A stretch of 64,000 nucleotides of DNA from Pseudozobellia thermophila (lineage in GTDB: Bacteria > Bacteroidota > Bacteroidia > Flavobacteriales > Flavobacteriaceae), in assembly GCF_900141855.1 (NCBI RefSeq), contig NZ_FQYU01000008.1, positions 1 to 64,000 of the forward strand. Direction: 5' to 3'. How positions within the stretch are numbered: the stretch's first letter is position 1; each line of letters begins with the position of its first letter. Positions 37,462-46,488 of the stretch are shown here, in pieces. Under the pieces are notes generated by a model. The model worked only from the letters and a program-made list of their open reading frames with translations, made no database searches and was not told the DNA's origin. The translations under genes and the position numbers were made by a program.

Positions 37462-38313
37462 CTAGAGCAATTTTCTTTTGATGTTCCTCCATCGCAGCCG
37501 GCGTATGAATTTACCCTCTTCGGGAGTGACCAAAAAGGGCCTTTCTTCCTTTTTGGCCTCAAAATAGCCGTACATGTTATCGGTGACGGCTTTTAACTTA
37601 CCTTGTTTAAATGCCATTTTTAACGAGGCGATCAGGCTGATCGTAAAGCCGTACCGCATGCGGTACATGGCCTGGCCCTGCAAAAGTTTGGCCTTTTGGT
37701 CGTAGGCCTTCCCTGTAGGCCTTAGGTGTTTTACCTTAAGATGCTCGTCGGTATAGATATCGTAGCCGTGGTAGGCCGCAAGCAGTTCGTCTACCGTATC
37801 CCAGCCCATGGCGTTGCGAAGCCCTCCTATGGCCTTAAAACAAGCCCTGGAGTAGGCCTTGAAGGCTCCCCGTACATGGTTCTTGTCCATGGGGTGGTTC
37901 AACTTCCATTGCCCCTTTGCATCTTTCTCGTATACAAAACCCCCGGCAATACCCACATTGGGCTGCCCCTTGAAGATATAGGCTATTTTTTCAAAGTAGT
38001 TGTCGGGCAAAATCAGGTCGGCGTCCAACTTTACCAAAAAGTCGTAATCGGTGTCAAGAAGGGCCAGGCCCTTGGTAAAGGCATCGATTACCTTGCTGCC
38101 CGGCATATGGGCGTCGGAAGAGTGGGTGTCGAGTTTGTTGAAAATCGGGCTCAGGCCCATGAACTGCTCCATAATCCCTTCGGTGCCGTCAGTGGAATTG
38201 TCGTTTACCAAAACCACCTTGGCAGGTTGAAGGCTCTGCCTTAGCAGGGAGTTCAGGGTATCGGCCAAAAACTCCTCTTCATTGTGGGCGGGTATGACTA
38301 CGTAGTACTTCAT
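37462..38313 (-). CDS. Glycosyltransferase family 2
   Basis: A 283-residue GT-A enzyme. The N-terminus VVIPAHNEEEFLADTLNSLLRQS and VVLVNDNSTDGTEGIM bind the nucleotide sugar. FLVKLDADLILPDNYFEKI carries the DxD metal motif (DAD), and a GGL...AMGWDTVDEL region resembles the acceptor side. No membrane helix is seen. It is the last gene of a three-gene set with a methyltransferase and a ketosynthase III. The acceptor is unknown. A surface glycan or glycolipid is plausible. Confidence 0.88.
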   Translation of the reverse strand: MKYYVVIPAHNEEEFLADTLNSLLRQSLQPAKVVLVNDNSTDGTEGIMEQFMGLSPIFNKLDTHSSDAHMPGSKVIDAFTKGLALLDTDYDFLVKLDADLILPDNYFEKIAYIFKGQPNVGIAGGFVYEKDAKGQWKLNHPMDKNHVRGAFKAYSRACFKAIGGLRNAMGWDTVDELLAAYHGYDIYTDEHLKVKHLRPTGKAYDQKAKLLQGQAMYRMRYGFTISLIASLKMAFKQGKLKAVTDNMYGYFEAKKEERPFLVTPEEGKFIRRLRWRNIKRKLL

Positions 38314-38341
38314 GTGGGCAAGGGCCGGTTATATTCAGGTT

Positions 38342-38872
38342 TCAGACATGCTTTCTTCGCTCGGCATATACGATGTAGTACCGGGGCGTAAAACTACGAA
38401 GGAGGGGGCGGATGCCTATTTTCTTAACGGGGTTCGTCCACTTGGCACTGTCCTTGATCTTCCATCCCGATTTTTCCAGAAGCCAATCGAACTGCCAATC
38501 CTCAAATTCGTGGTAGTGCCGGTCCCAAGGGTCCGTCTTGCTCCGGTAGGCCGGGGCGAACCACAACTTGAGCGGAATGCTGGCCACCAATTTGTCGGCC
38601 TTTATCTCGCTCAGTACGTTGAAGGGGGCCAAGAGGTGCTCGAAGATTTCAAAGGCCGTTACCACCTGCGCATCCGAGTTTACGACGCTGGAAAAATCGA
38701 CATCCAGGTCTTCCCCTTTGGTATTTTCTACCTGATACCCCTCTTTTATCATGATTTCGGAGAAGGGATTGGCCACGCCCAGGTCTAAAATGGGCTCTTC
38801 TTGGGCAATATGCTTTTTTAAGAAGGATAGGGTATGCTGAAAACGTTTGCTGGGATAGGTGTTCTCGTACAT
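38342..38872 (-). CDS. SAM-dependent methyltransferase-like protein
   Basis: A 176-residue class I methyltransferase-like protein. The SAM-binding loop is weak: EPILDLGVANPFSEIMIKEGY, followed by GEDLDVDF and VVTAFEIFEHLLAPFNVLSEI (motif II region with FEIFEHL). RHYHEFEDWQFDWLLEKSGW lies near the end. It is shorter than most members of the family. It overlaps no neighbour, lies 28 bp before the glycosyltransferase gene and follows the ketosynthase III gene. The substrate is unknown. Confidence 0.72.
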   Translation of the reverse strand: MYENTYPSKRFQHTLSFLKKHIAQEEPILDLGVANPFSEIMIKEGYQVENTKGEDLDVDFSSVVNSDAQVVTAFEIFEHLLAPFNVLSEIKADKLVASIPLKLWFAPAYRSKTDPWDRHYHEFEDWQFDWLLEKSGWKIKDSAKWTNPVKKIGIRPLLRSFTPRYYIVYAERRKHV

Positions 38873-38937
38873 TTTCTTGGTAAAGTTTCTAAAATTTAAG
38901 GCCTCAAGCCAAAAATAGATAGCTTAATACCACAAGG

Positions 38938-39993
38938 TTAAATTTGATAGGTGATGGCATTGATGTTCATACCGGCACCGACACTGGCAAATATAACAAC
39001 ATCTCCCTTTTGCACCTGCTGGTTTTTCATTTTTCCTTTTCGAACCCTATCGAAGAGCGTGGGAATGGTGGCCACCGAACTGTTGCCCAATTCACCGATG
39101 CTCATGGGCATGACCCCTGACGGCGGCTCTTTGTCGTAAAGGGCATAGAAGCGTTTTACAATGGCCTCGTCCATCTTGGCGTTCGCCTGGTGGATGAATA
39201 TTTTTTTGACGGCCCCGATGTCTGACCCACTTTGGTCCAGGCAGGTTTTCATGGCTTGGGGAACGTGGGTAAGGGCGAATTCGTAGATTTTTCGGCCGTG
39301 CATCTTGATGTATTGGGCGCTGTCTTCCTTTTTGTTGTACGAATTTCCAAAAAACAGGTAGAAGGCTTCCTTTGTGGCGTGGGTGGCACTGGCATGCGCG
39401 AGGATGTTTCCCCCGCCGTTGTGGGCCTGCACAATGGCGGCCCCGGCCCCGTCTGCGTATATCATGCTATCGCGGTCGAAGGGATCGACAATTCGTGAGA
39501 GGGTCTCGGCACCGATGACCAAGCAGGTTTTGGCGATTCCTGCATCGATAAACGCCTTGGCCTGAATGACGCCCTGTACCCATCCAGGGCAGCCGAACAG
39601 TATATCGTAGGCCACACAATTGGCATTCTGTATCTGTAGATGGTGCTTTACCCGGGTCGCCAGGCTCGGTACGGTGTCGCCTTGGTTTTGGCCCTGGGCG
39701 ATATCGCCGAAATTATGGGCAAAGATGATATGGTCGATCGTGTTCTTGTCAATAGCGGCATCCGCTATGGCTTTTTCGGCCGCCAAAAAACCCATGTCGG
39801 AGGTGTTCAGTTCGTCGGGGGCATACCTTCTTTCTTTTATCCCGGTGATGGCCCGAAATTTATCGATAATTACTGGGTTGGGCTGGGTAAAGGGCGTACC
39901 GTTCGAATTGAGGAATTCGTGCTGGATAAAATCTTGGTTAGTAACGATCCTTGGGGGGATGTATGAACCTGTTCCGGTAATTGCAATGGACAT
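38938..39993 (-). CDS. 3-oxoacyl-ACP synthase III family protein (FabH-like)
   Basis: A 351-residue thiolase-fold enzyme. The catalytic Cys is in LFGCPGWVQGVIQA (about 130), the His in IFIHQANAKMDEAI (about 265) and the Asn in GELGNSSVATIPTLFDRV (about 305). All three are present, so it should make a C-C bond between an acyl-CoA and malonyl-ACP. The N-terminus SIAITGTGSYIPPRIVTNQDF fits FabH-like proteins used in special lipids, in which a second copy next to tailoring enzymes is common. Here the neighbours are a methyltransferase and a glycosyltransferase. Confidence 0.9.
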   Translation of the reverse strand: MSIAITGTGSYIPPRIVTNQDFIQHEFLNSNGTPFTQPNPVIIDKFRAITGIKERRYAPDELNTSDMGFLAAEKAIADAAIDKNTIDHIIFAHNFGDIAQGQNQGDTVPSLATRVKHHLQIQNANCVAYDILFGCPGWVQGVIQAKAFIDAGIAKTCLVIGAETLSRIVDPFDRDSMIYADGAGAAIVQAHNGGGNILAHASATHATKEAFYLFFGNSYNKKEDSAQYIKMHGRKIYEFALTHVPQAMKTCLDQSGSDIGAVKKIFIHQANAKMDEAIVKRFYALYDKEPPSGVMPMSIGELGNSSVATIPTLFDRVRKGKMKNQQVQKGDVVIFASVGAGMNINAITYQI

Positions 39994-40104
39994 CATATCG
40001 AAATATTAGCTTAGGTTCCAAAAGGTACTACAAATAACCTATAGAACTATGCGTGCATAGTAGTTAATACGATGTCCAAAAAAACAATGAACGGGCCCCA
40101 AAAC

Positions 40105-40137
40105 AACAAAAGGCCTTTCCATGGTCTGGAAAGGCCT
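40105..40137 (-). terminator. Terminator after gcvP
   Basis: On the minus strand AGGCCTTTCC and GGAAAGGCCT pair around a 7-nt loop, followed by TTTTGTTGTTTT. Confidence 0.75.
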
Positions 40138-40159
40138 GTAGTTTGCGCTATTTCAAAGA

Positions 40160-43012
40160 TTATTCGGTTTCGGCATACGATTCTATGGGCGTACAGGTGC
40201 ACATTAAATTACGGTCTCCATAAGCATCGTCTACCCTTCTGACCGATGGCCAGAATTTGTTTTCGTACAAATAAGGCAGGGGGAAGCCGGCCTTTTGCCT
40301 GCTGTAGGGCAGGTCCCACTCATCGCAGGTCAACATCTCGAGGGTATGTGGTGCATTCTTGAGTACGTTGTCGGGATCTTCGCCCGAAATCGAGTCGATC
40401 TCTTCGCGAATGGACAGCATGGCATCGCAAAAACGGTCGAGCTCGGCCAAGCTTTCGCTTTCGGTAGGTTCGATCATCAGGGTGCCGGCTACGGGAAAAG
40501 ATACGGTAGGCGCGTGAAAACCGTAATCCATCAGGCGTTTTGCGATGTCGGTGACTTCGACTCCCTTTTTCTTGAACGGTCTACAGTCGATGATCATTTC
40601 GTGCGCGGCACGGCCCTGCTCACCGGTATAAAGTACATCGAAACGGCCGCTGAGCCTGTCTTTGATGTAATTGGCGTTTAAAATGGCTATTTCGGTCGAT
40701 TTTCGCAAGCCTTCCTCCCCGAGCATTTTGATATAGCCGTAAGAGATGAGGCAGACCAGGGAACTGCCCCAGGGCGCGCCCGAAATGGCGGTTATGGCCT
40801 TGGGACCACCGGTTTTAATGATCGGGTTGCCCGGTAAAAAGGGAGCCAGTCTTTCTGTGACACATATGGGGCCCACACCGGGTCCGCCACCACCGTGGGG
40901 TATGGCAAAGGTTTTGTGCAGGTTCAAATGACAGACATCGGCGCCAATGGTCGCCGGATTGGTCAGGCCAACTTGGGCATTCATGTTGGCCCCGTCCATA
41001 TAGACCAGGCCGCCATGATCGTGTATGACCTGGGTGATATGCCTTATCGATGACTCGAACACACCGTGGGTCGAAGGGTAGGTGACCATAAGTGCCGCAA
41101 GGTTGTTGCCGTACTTGGTCGCTTTTTCCTCTAGGTCGCTTACATCGATATTTCCCTTTTCGTCCGTTTTGGTGACGACCACTTGCATACCCGCCATTAC
41201 GGCCGAGGCCGGATTCGTGCCGTGGGCGGAAGCCGGTATGAGGCAAATGTTCCGATGGCCCTCGTTCTGCGATTCGTGGTAGGCCCTTATGGTCATTAGC
41301 CCTGCGTACTCGCCTTGGGCCCCGGAGTTGGGCTGAAGGGAGGTAGCGGCGAAACCGGTGATCGTCGAGAGGTCTTTTTCCAGTTCCCTGAGCACAATTT
41401 GATAGCCCTCGGCCTGTTCGGTAGGAACGAAGGGGTGGATGTTTCCCCAACGGGGCATGCTCAGCGGAAGCATCTCGGAGGCGGCGTTGAGTTTCATGGT
41501 ACAGCTGCCCAAGGAAATCATACTGTGGTTCAAAGAAAGGTCTTTGCGTTCCAGTTTTTTGATATAGCGCATCAACTCGGTTTCCGAATGGTACGAATTG
41601 AAAACCTTGCTTTCCAGGTATGTCGAGCTTCGCTGTATATTTTCAGGGATGACGGAAGCGTTTAAGAGTTCGGTTACCTCGATGTCTTCCTTGCCCAAAG
41701 CCTTTGTAAAGATGCCTACGATTTGTCGCAGATCGTGCAGCGAGGTGGCCTCATTGACCGCGATCGAAATGGTCGTGTCGTCGATATAGAGGAAATTGAC
41801 CCCTTCCTTTTCGGCTACCGGCCTTATTGACGAGGCGTCGGCCTTGAGGCAAAGGGTATCGAAGTAAGAACCGTTCGTTTGTTGTACTCCCAGTCTTTCT
41901 AGGGCGTTCGCCAAGGTAACGGCGGTGTTGTGGACCTTTGTGGCAATATATTTGAGTCCCTTGGGTCCGTGATAAACGGCGTACATACCGGCCATTACCG
42001 CCAACAGTACCTGGGCGGTACAAATGTTCGATGTGGCCTTGTCGCGTTTGATGTGCTGCTCCCGTGTTTGCAGGGCCATTCTTAGGGCCGGTTTGCCATC
42101 AAGGTCTTTGGTTACCCCGATTATGCGCCCCGGAATGTTTCTTTTGTACGCCTCTTTGGTGGCAAAATACGCCGCATGTGGACCTCCGTAGCCGAGTGGA
42201 ATGCCAAAGCGCTGGGTGGTTCCCACAACCACGTCGGCACCGAATTCCCCTGGGGGAGTGAGCAGGAGCAGACTCAATAGGTCTGCCGCTACGGCCACTT
42301 TTATGTCCGATTCCTGGGCCTTTGAAACGAATCCGGAATAGTCGAAGACCTCGCCGTATTTGCCGGGGTATTGCAATAAGGCGCCATAATACTCTTTGCC
42401 GAAGTCGAATGTACGATGGTCGCCGATTACCAATTCGATGCCTACCGGGGTGGCCCTGGTCTTGAGCAGCGAAAGGGTTTGTGGCAGTATTTCTTCCGAA
42501 ACGAAGAATTTCGATGTGTTTTGCTTCTTTTGTTCCCTACTGCGAACATCGTACAACATGGTCATGGCCTCTGCGGCCGCCGTACTTTCGTCCAACAACG
42601 AAGCATTGGCCAGTTCCATACCGGTGAGGTCGCTGATCATGGTTTGGAAATTCAAGAGGGCCTCGAGCCTCCCTTGTGCTATTTCTGCCTGGTAGGGGGT
42701 GTATGCCGTATACCATCCCGGGTTTTCAAGTATGTTTCTCTTGATTACCGAAGGGGTCAGGCTTTCGTGGTAGCCCAAGCCGATATAGGTTCTGAAGAGC
42801 TGGTTTTTTTCGGATAATTCTTGGATGTGTGCCAAGAACTTGTGCTCGCTCATGGGCTCGTCCAATTGAAGGGGCTTCTTCAGGCGAATGTCATCCGGGA
42901 TGGTTTCCTGTATTAGTTGTTCCAAGGTATGGGCGCCTACCTTGCCAAGCATCGGGGTCAGGTCTTTTTCCTTAATTCCGATGTGGCGTAAGGCAAAAAC
43001 ATCTGTTTTCAT
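40160..43012 (-). CDS. gcvP: Glycine dehydrogenase (aminomethyl-transferring), P protein
   Basis: A 950-residue full-length (fused two-half) P protein of the glycine cleavage system. It has the N-terminal pattern [76 protein letters not shown], and the PLP Lys in [19 protein letters not shown] (about 700). It decarboxylates glycine and passes the aminomethyl group to H protein. Its own promoter element lies just upstream. The other glycine cleavage genes are not in the window. Confidence 0.97.
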   Translation of the reverse strand: MKTDVFALRHIGIKEKDLTPMLGKVGAHTLEQLIQETIPDDIRLKKPLQLDEPMSEHKFLAHIQELSEKNQLFRTYIGLGYHESLTPSVIKRNILENPGWYTAYTPYQAEIAQGRLEALLNFQTMISDLTGMELANASLLDESTAAAEAMTMLYDVRSREQKKQNTSKFFVSEEILPQTLSLLKTRATPVGIELVIGDHRTFDFGKEYYGALLQYPGKYGEVFDYSGFVSKAQESDIKVAVAADLLSLLLLTPPGEFGADVVVGTTQRFGIPLGYGGPHAAYFATKEAYKRNIPGRIIGVTKDLDGKPALRMALQTREQHIKRDKATSNICTAQVLLAVMAGMYAVYHGPKGLKYIATKVHNTAVTLANALERLGVQQTNGSYFDTLCLKADASSIRPVAEKEGVNFLYIDDTTISIAVNEATSLHDLRQIVGIFTKALGKEDIEVTELLNASVIPENIQRSSTYLESKVFNSYHSETELMRYIKKLERKDLSLNHSMISLGSCTMKLNAASEMLPLSMPRWGNIHPFVPTEQAEGYQIVLRELEKDLSTITGFAATSLQPNSGAQGEYAGLMTIRAYHESQNEGHRNICLIPASAHGTNPASAVMAGMQVVVTKTDEKGNIDVSDLEEKATKYGNNLAALMVTYPSTHGVFESSIRHITQVIHDHGGLVYMDGANMNAQVGLTNPATIGADVCHLNLHKTFAIPHGGGGPGVGPICVTERLAPFLPGNPIIKTGGPKAITAISGAPWGSSLVCLISYGYIKMLGEEGLRKSTEIAILNANYIKDRLSGRFDVLYTGEQGRAAHEMIIDCRPFKKKGVEVTDIAKRLMDYGFHAPTVSFPVAGTLMIEPTESESLAELDRFCDAMLSIREEIDSISGEDPDNVLKNAPHTLEMLTCDEWDLPYSRQKAGFPLPYLYENKFWPSVRRVDDAYGDRNLMCTCTPIESYAETE

Positions 43013-43034
43013 AGAAATTGAATAAAAAGATGTG

Positions 43035-43042
43035 CAAAACTA
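43035..43042 (-). promoter_or_regulatory. -7 element for gcvP
   Basis: On the minus strand TAGTTTTG fits TAnnTTTG. The start would lie near 43029, about 17 nt before the ATG. Confidence 0.55.
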
Positions 43043-43127
43043 GTTATAAATACAGATAAAACATGCGGTTTGTCGATTAAGGTAAAGAAAGTTTTTAACC
43101 GTAAATCGACCTTATCAACACTTTGGT

Positions 43128-43135
43128 TACATTTG
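43128..43135 (+). promoter_or_regulatory. -7 element directly at the UbiA-like gene start
   Basis: TACATTTG matches TAnnTTTG and ends 4 bp before the ATG at 43140. The transcript would begin at or within a few bases of the start codon. No good -33 was found. Confidence 0.45.
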
Positions 43136-43139
43136 TTAA

Positions 43140-43970
43140 ATGAAGTGGTTGCAGCGTTTGTTCGACTTTTACCTCGATGCCAGTATTCATGTGGCCTTTG
43201 CTGTATTTGCCTTGGTACACGTAGCGGGTATAACCTTGAATATTCCGATAGACCGGCACCTGGCCTGGTTTTTGTTCTTTGGGACGATCGTCTGCTATAA
43301 TTTTATGAAGTACGGGGTCGAGGCCGAGAAATACATTCTTGTGGCCAATAGGTATCACAAGAACATTCAATTTGCAAGTTTTGTCGCCTTCGCCGCGGCC
43401 TCGTACCACGCGTATTTTCTTCCGGGGCGTATATGGGCCGCATTGGCCTGCCTTGTCTTCCTGACCTTTCTCTACGCACTTCCCGTCTTGCCGAAGGCGG
43501 GAAAATTGAGAAACCTGGGCGGGTTCAAAATGTTGGTGGTGGCCTTGGTATGGGCAGGTACTACCGTTGTCCTTCCCGCCTTGGAATGGGGCCGGGTAGG
43601 GTGGTGGGATACGGGGATAGAGACCTTGCGCCATTTTTTACTGGTCTTTATACTTTTGATACCCTTTGAAATCAGGGACCTGGTCTACGACAGTCCGGAC
43701 CTGCATACCTTGCCCCAACGAATTGGTATCGCCCGAACCAAGATTGTGGGGGCATTGGCCAATATGCCGCTTTTTTTCGTTGTGTTGTTCAAAGATTCGA
43801 TTGCAGTTTTCGAATTGGTCGCCGCGGGCATTTTGTTCTTGGGGTTCGGGTTTTTGATGTTTTTTACCCAGCGAAAGCAAGGCCGCTATTTCTCTTCTTT
43901 TTTTGTTGAATCGATCCCCATAATGCTTTGGGGCGTGTACTTGGTGCTGCAATACCTGTTTAACTCTTAG
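43140..43970 (+). CDS. UbiA-like membrane protein with a degenerate first Asp motif
   Basis: A 276-residue membrane protein with about eight helices. The C-terminal loop IRDLVYDSPDLHTLPQRIG matches the second conserved motif of UbiA prenyltransferases (DxxYDxxDL...PxRIG). The first Asp-rich motif, which binds prenyl diphosphate and Mg2+, is not seen. The matching place reads CYNFMKYGVEAEKY. It may be a relative that has lost, or changed, the usual activity. An in-frame TAA directly precedes the ATG, so the start cannot lie further upstream. It converges on the small zinc-finger gene with an 11-bp overlap of the ends. Confidence 0.75.
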   Translation: MKWLQRLFDFYLDASIHVAFAVFALVHVAGITLNIPIDRHLAWFLFFGTIVCYNFMKYGVEAEKYILVANRYHKNIQFASFVAFAAASYHAYFLPGRIWAALACLVFLTFLYALPVLPKAGKLRNLGGFKMLVVALVWAGTTVVLPALEWGRVGWWDTGIETLRHFLLVFILLIPFEIRDLVYDSPDLHTLPQRIGIARTKIVGALANMPLFFVVLFKDSIAVFELVAAGILFLGFGFLMFFTQRKQGRYFSSFFVESIPIMLWGVYLVLQYLFNS

Positions 43971-44187
43971 AACGCAGCCGGTCTTTCATTTGCTCTTTTT
44001 CCTTGTTGGAGAGACCGTGTAGATGGGCCTTGTTGCACAGCGAGGTGAGTTGTGAGTTCTTTTTGCTGAATTTGGTACAGGTTTCGCACATCAACAAATG
44101 GTACCTCAACTTGAGTTTTTCGATGAATGTGGCTTCCTTGTATTGTATTTTGTTACAAATGATAGCGGCTTTTTCGCAAGATATCAT
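43960..44187 (-). CDS. Small zinc-finger protein, probable anti-sigma partner
   Basis: A 75-residue protein, MISCEKAAIICNKIQYKEAT..., with HLLMCETC (HxxxCxxC) near residue 37. This is the zinc-binding anti-sigma (ZAS) pattern. No membrane helix is present. It lies 141 bp downstream of the sigma factor gene on the same strand. It may restrain that sigma factor. A redox-sensing role is possible but unproven. The ATG at 44187 is preferred because earlier in-frame codons carry no similarity. Confidence 0.75.
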   Translation of the reverse strand: MISCEKAAIICNKIQYKEATFIEKLKLRYHLLMCETCTKFSKKNSQLTSLCNKAHLHGLSNKEKEQMKDRLRSKS

Positions 44188-44328
44188 AGTGGTGTCTAAA
44201 TGTTTGCTTTCTGGAAAGTAAGATTTTGTCAACAAAATGCTGTACTGTCCTTTATTCCTTTTTTTAGGTCTTTTGGTACCCTGGCCTATATTTTTTACGT
44301 ACACTGTTCATCGATCGACCAACCAATG

Positions 44329-44883
44329 CTAAAACCAACTTTGGTTAAGGCAGCCCATAAGGGCGGTCCTGGCCCTGTGTATCATTACCCAAAGATTAGA
44401 CGGATTGATGTTGAGTTCATTACAAATATCTTCGGTACTGATTCCTTGAATGGTTTTCATGGTGAACACCTGAGCCTGTTTTTTGGGTAGTTTTTCTATA
44501 CACGACTGTATAGCCAATCCGAGTTCTTCGTTTTCGATATCGCTGTGTTCGAAATTGCTGAAGGGGTCGGCCACCTGTTCTTCGAGCCAATCGCCCTCGG
44601 CATCGGTCTGCGAACCGTAATTGATCCTTACCTCGGCCTTTCCCTTTTTTGAGTTCGATTTTCGATAGTAATCAATGACCTTTCTTTTTAAAATAGCGAT
44701 CAGCCAAGTACGTTCGGCCGCATCGCCCTTATAGTTCTTGGCAGATTTTAAACCGGCCAAAAAAGTTTCCTGCACCAGGTCTTTGGCGATTTCAGCATCG
44801 TTGATTCGGGCTATCGCATAGTTGAAAAGGTAGTCTGCATATGCGTCTACCCAAGTTGTCGGATCTAATTTGTTCTCAGCCAT
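44329..44883 (-). CDS. RNA polymerase sigma factor, sigma-70 family (ECF type)
   Basis: A 184-residue sigma factor. Region 2: ADYLFNYAIARINDAEIAKDLVQETFLAGLKSAKNYKGDAAERTWLIAILKRKVIDYYRK (about 12-75). Region 4: LAIQSCIEKLPKKQAQVFTMKTIQGISTEDICNELNINPSNLWVMIHRARTALMGCL (about 120-180). It should direct transcription of a small regulon together with the zinc-finger protein encoded next. An alternative in-frame ATG at 44973 would add 30 residues. The start at 44883 (MAENKLDPTTW) fits the family better. Confidence 0.88.
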   Translation of the reverse strand: MAENKLDPTTWVDAYADYLFNYAIARINDAEIAKDLVQETFLAGLKSAKNYKGDAAERTWLIAILKRKVIDYYRKSNSKKGKAEVRINYGSQTDAEGDWLEEQVADPFSNFEHSDIENEELGLAIQSCIEKLPKKQAQVFTMKTIQGISTEDICNELNINPSNLWVMIHRARTALMGCLNQSWF

Positions 44884-44979
44884 TCCTTTATGGTCGTTTT
44901 CAAAATTACGTGAATTTGGCGTAACGGCGGGCAAATTTTGTTCTTTCGTTTTCTGATACTCAATTCTGGCCATATTTCT

Positions 44980-44987
44980 TAAATTTG
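44980..44987 (+). promoter_or_regulatory. -7 element of the rhodanese gene
   Basis: TAAATTTG is an exact TAnnTTTG match, with a predicted start about 12 nt before the ATG at 45005. Confidence 0.55.
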
Positions 44988-45004
44988 GGTAAACCTTGGC
45001 TCCC

Positions 45005-45361
45005 ATGAAAAATTTACTGGTCTTTTTGTTACTGTCGGCTTTTGTATCGGCTTGTTCCCAAAGTAAGTCAAAATATATCACAGAACTTTCACGTGAAGAC
45101 GTGGAAACCGGTGTCTTGTTGGATGTAAGAACTCCCCGGGAGTACAACTCGGGCCATATCGACGAGGCGATCAATATCGACTGGTTGGGCAAGGGTTTTA
45201 TAGAAAAGGCCCAAGCGCTCGATAAGGACAAGCCGGTCTTTGTCTACTGCAAAAAAGGGGGCAGGAGCGCCGAGGCGGCCCGGGTACTCGATTCCTTGGG
45301 ATTTAAGAAGGTCGTTGACCTTAAGGGGGGCTACGATGCCTATAAGGCCGAGGCCAAATAG
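45005..45361 (+). CDS. Rhodanese-like lipoprotein
   Basis: A 118-residue single-domain rhodanese. Lipoprotein signal: LLLSAFVSAC (Cys about 17). The core LLDVRTPREYNSGHIDEAINID and active-site loop VYCKKGGRSAEAA carry the catalytic Cys (about 80), followed by LGFKKVVDLKGGYDAYKA. It is predicted to sit in the envelope and to move sulfur or handle thiols. Its stop codon directly touches the stop of the convergent nucleotidase gene, with no base between. Confidence 0.9.
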   Translation: MKNLLVFLLLSAFVSACSQSKSKYITELSREDVETGVLLDVRTPREYNSGHIDEAINIDWLGKGFIEKAQALDKDKPVFVYCKKGGRSAEAARVLDSLGFKKVVDLKGGYDAYKAEAK

Positions 45362-45883
45362 TTATAACAGCCTTTGGCCCACTTCTATCCAAGAATCGAC
45401 CCGCTCAAAACCAGAGACGTTTATGTTGTGCGGGGAAGTGAACAAGAGCGATCGGCCCTTGAAACCCTCAAGGTTATAACTTCGGTCATCGATCAATATA
45501 TCGCCGTTCAAAATGTGCTTGTGCCCGCACAAAATTCGTTGTTGCCAGGGGATGAACGGAAAATGCTCGTCCAGCCACTCCGATTTTTCTTCCAGGGAGT
45601 TCGGAAACTGCATGGCCGCCGATGCGATGTGAACCTCGTACTTTTTGTTGAGTTCCCTTAAGACCTCTTGGCTGTCGGCCATGGGTTTTAGGTTTCTGAA
45701 GAATCCCCTGTTTCGGGCATGGTTCCGTACACTTGCCTGTCGGTCTTCGGGTACGGTATGCCATACTTCGCGGCCCATACACGCTTCGACGGTAAGGCAT
45801 TCCTTGAATTCTTTGTTGTATATCTCTATATGGGCCCCGTAGGTGTCGGCCATTACTTCGTCCATATCGACAAATAGAATCAT
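45362..45883 (-). CDS. 5'(3')-deoxyribonucleotidase (NT5C-type, HAD family)
   Basis: A 173-residue HAD-superfamily phosphatase of the NT5C type. The catalytic motif I is FVDMDEVMADTY (DxDxV/T), motif II is in VHIASAAMQFPNS, and DILIDDRSYNLEGF is the acidic motif IV. The middle CMGREVWHTVPED forms part of the cap. It should dephosphorylate deoxyribonucleoside 5'-monophosphates. Together with the deoxynucleoside kinase half of the folK fusion it could set dNMP balance. It converges on the rhodanese gene. Confidence 0.85.
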   Translation of the reverse strand: MILFVDMDEVMADTYGAHIEIYNKEFKECLTVEACMGREVWHTVPEDRQASVRNHARNRGFFRNLKPMADSQEVLRELNKKYEVHIASAAMQFPNSLEEKSEWLDEHFPFIPWQQRILCGHKHILNGDILIDDRSYNLEGFKGRSLLFTSPHNINVSGFERVDSWIEVGQRLL

Positions 45884-46066
45884 TTGCTCGCTTTTTTGGC
45901 GAAGTTCGTAAATATGATCTTAAAGGGGGAAGTTCGGTGGCAATCTTTAATTTATCTTAACATTTTGACGGGCCAATGGCCATGCGGTGACGAAAGTAGA
46001 TAAATGATCCTTTCCGTTTCGATACGCGAAGACCTTATTTGATTTATGGGGAAGGTGAGGTCCGTT
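45884..46066. other. Short intergenic stretch
   Basis: About 180 bp. No gene, and no clear terminator or TAnnTTTG element was found on either strand. Confidence 0.5.
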
Positions 46067-46480
46067 TTACAATTGACCGTTTTCTTTTAGTTCATGAAGA
46101 ATGCTCTTTAATTGGCCTTCTTGAATTGGTTTGATTATGTAATCGGATATTTCACTTATTTTCTTGGCTCTTTCGATATCGGCTGGGTCGACGGAAGAGG
46201 AGACCATATAAATAACGATCCTTTTTCCTACCTTGGGTTTGATCTTGATGTACTCTTCCATAAACTGGAACCCGTCCATGATGGGCATATCGATATCGAG
46301 AAAGATTACGTCGGGCAGCTCCTTTTCTTTGTTGAGGTTGTCCAGCATAAAATCGAGGGCTTCGGCGCCATCGTTAAAAAACATTATGCGTTCAACGCCC
46401 TTCAACGATTCCAAGGCCATTTTCATTGTAAATTGATAGATGTCGTCGTCATCTACGATACAGACATTGATGTTGTTCAT
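46067..46480 (-). CDS. Single-domain response regulator
   Basis: A 137-residue receiver domain without an output domain. CIVDDDDIYQFT is the acidic pocket, VIFLDIDMPIMDG holds the phosphorylated Asp (about 62), the MVSSS region has the conserved Ser/Thr and DYIIKPI the Lys (about 115). It lies 8 bp after the multi-PAS kinase gene and is almost certainly its partner. Confidence 0.92.
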   Translation of the reverse strand: MNNINVCIVDDDDIYQFTMKMALESLKGVERIMFFNDGAEALDFMLDNLNKEKELPDVIFLDIDMPIMDGFQFMEEYIKIKPKVGKRIVIYMVSSSVDPADIERAKKISEISDYIIKPIQEGQLKSILHELKENGQL

Positions 46481-46488
46481 TTGAATTT

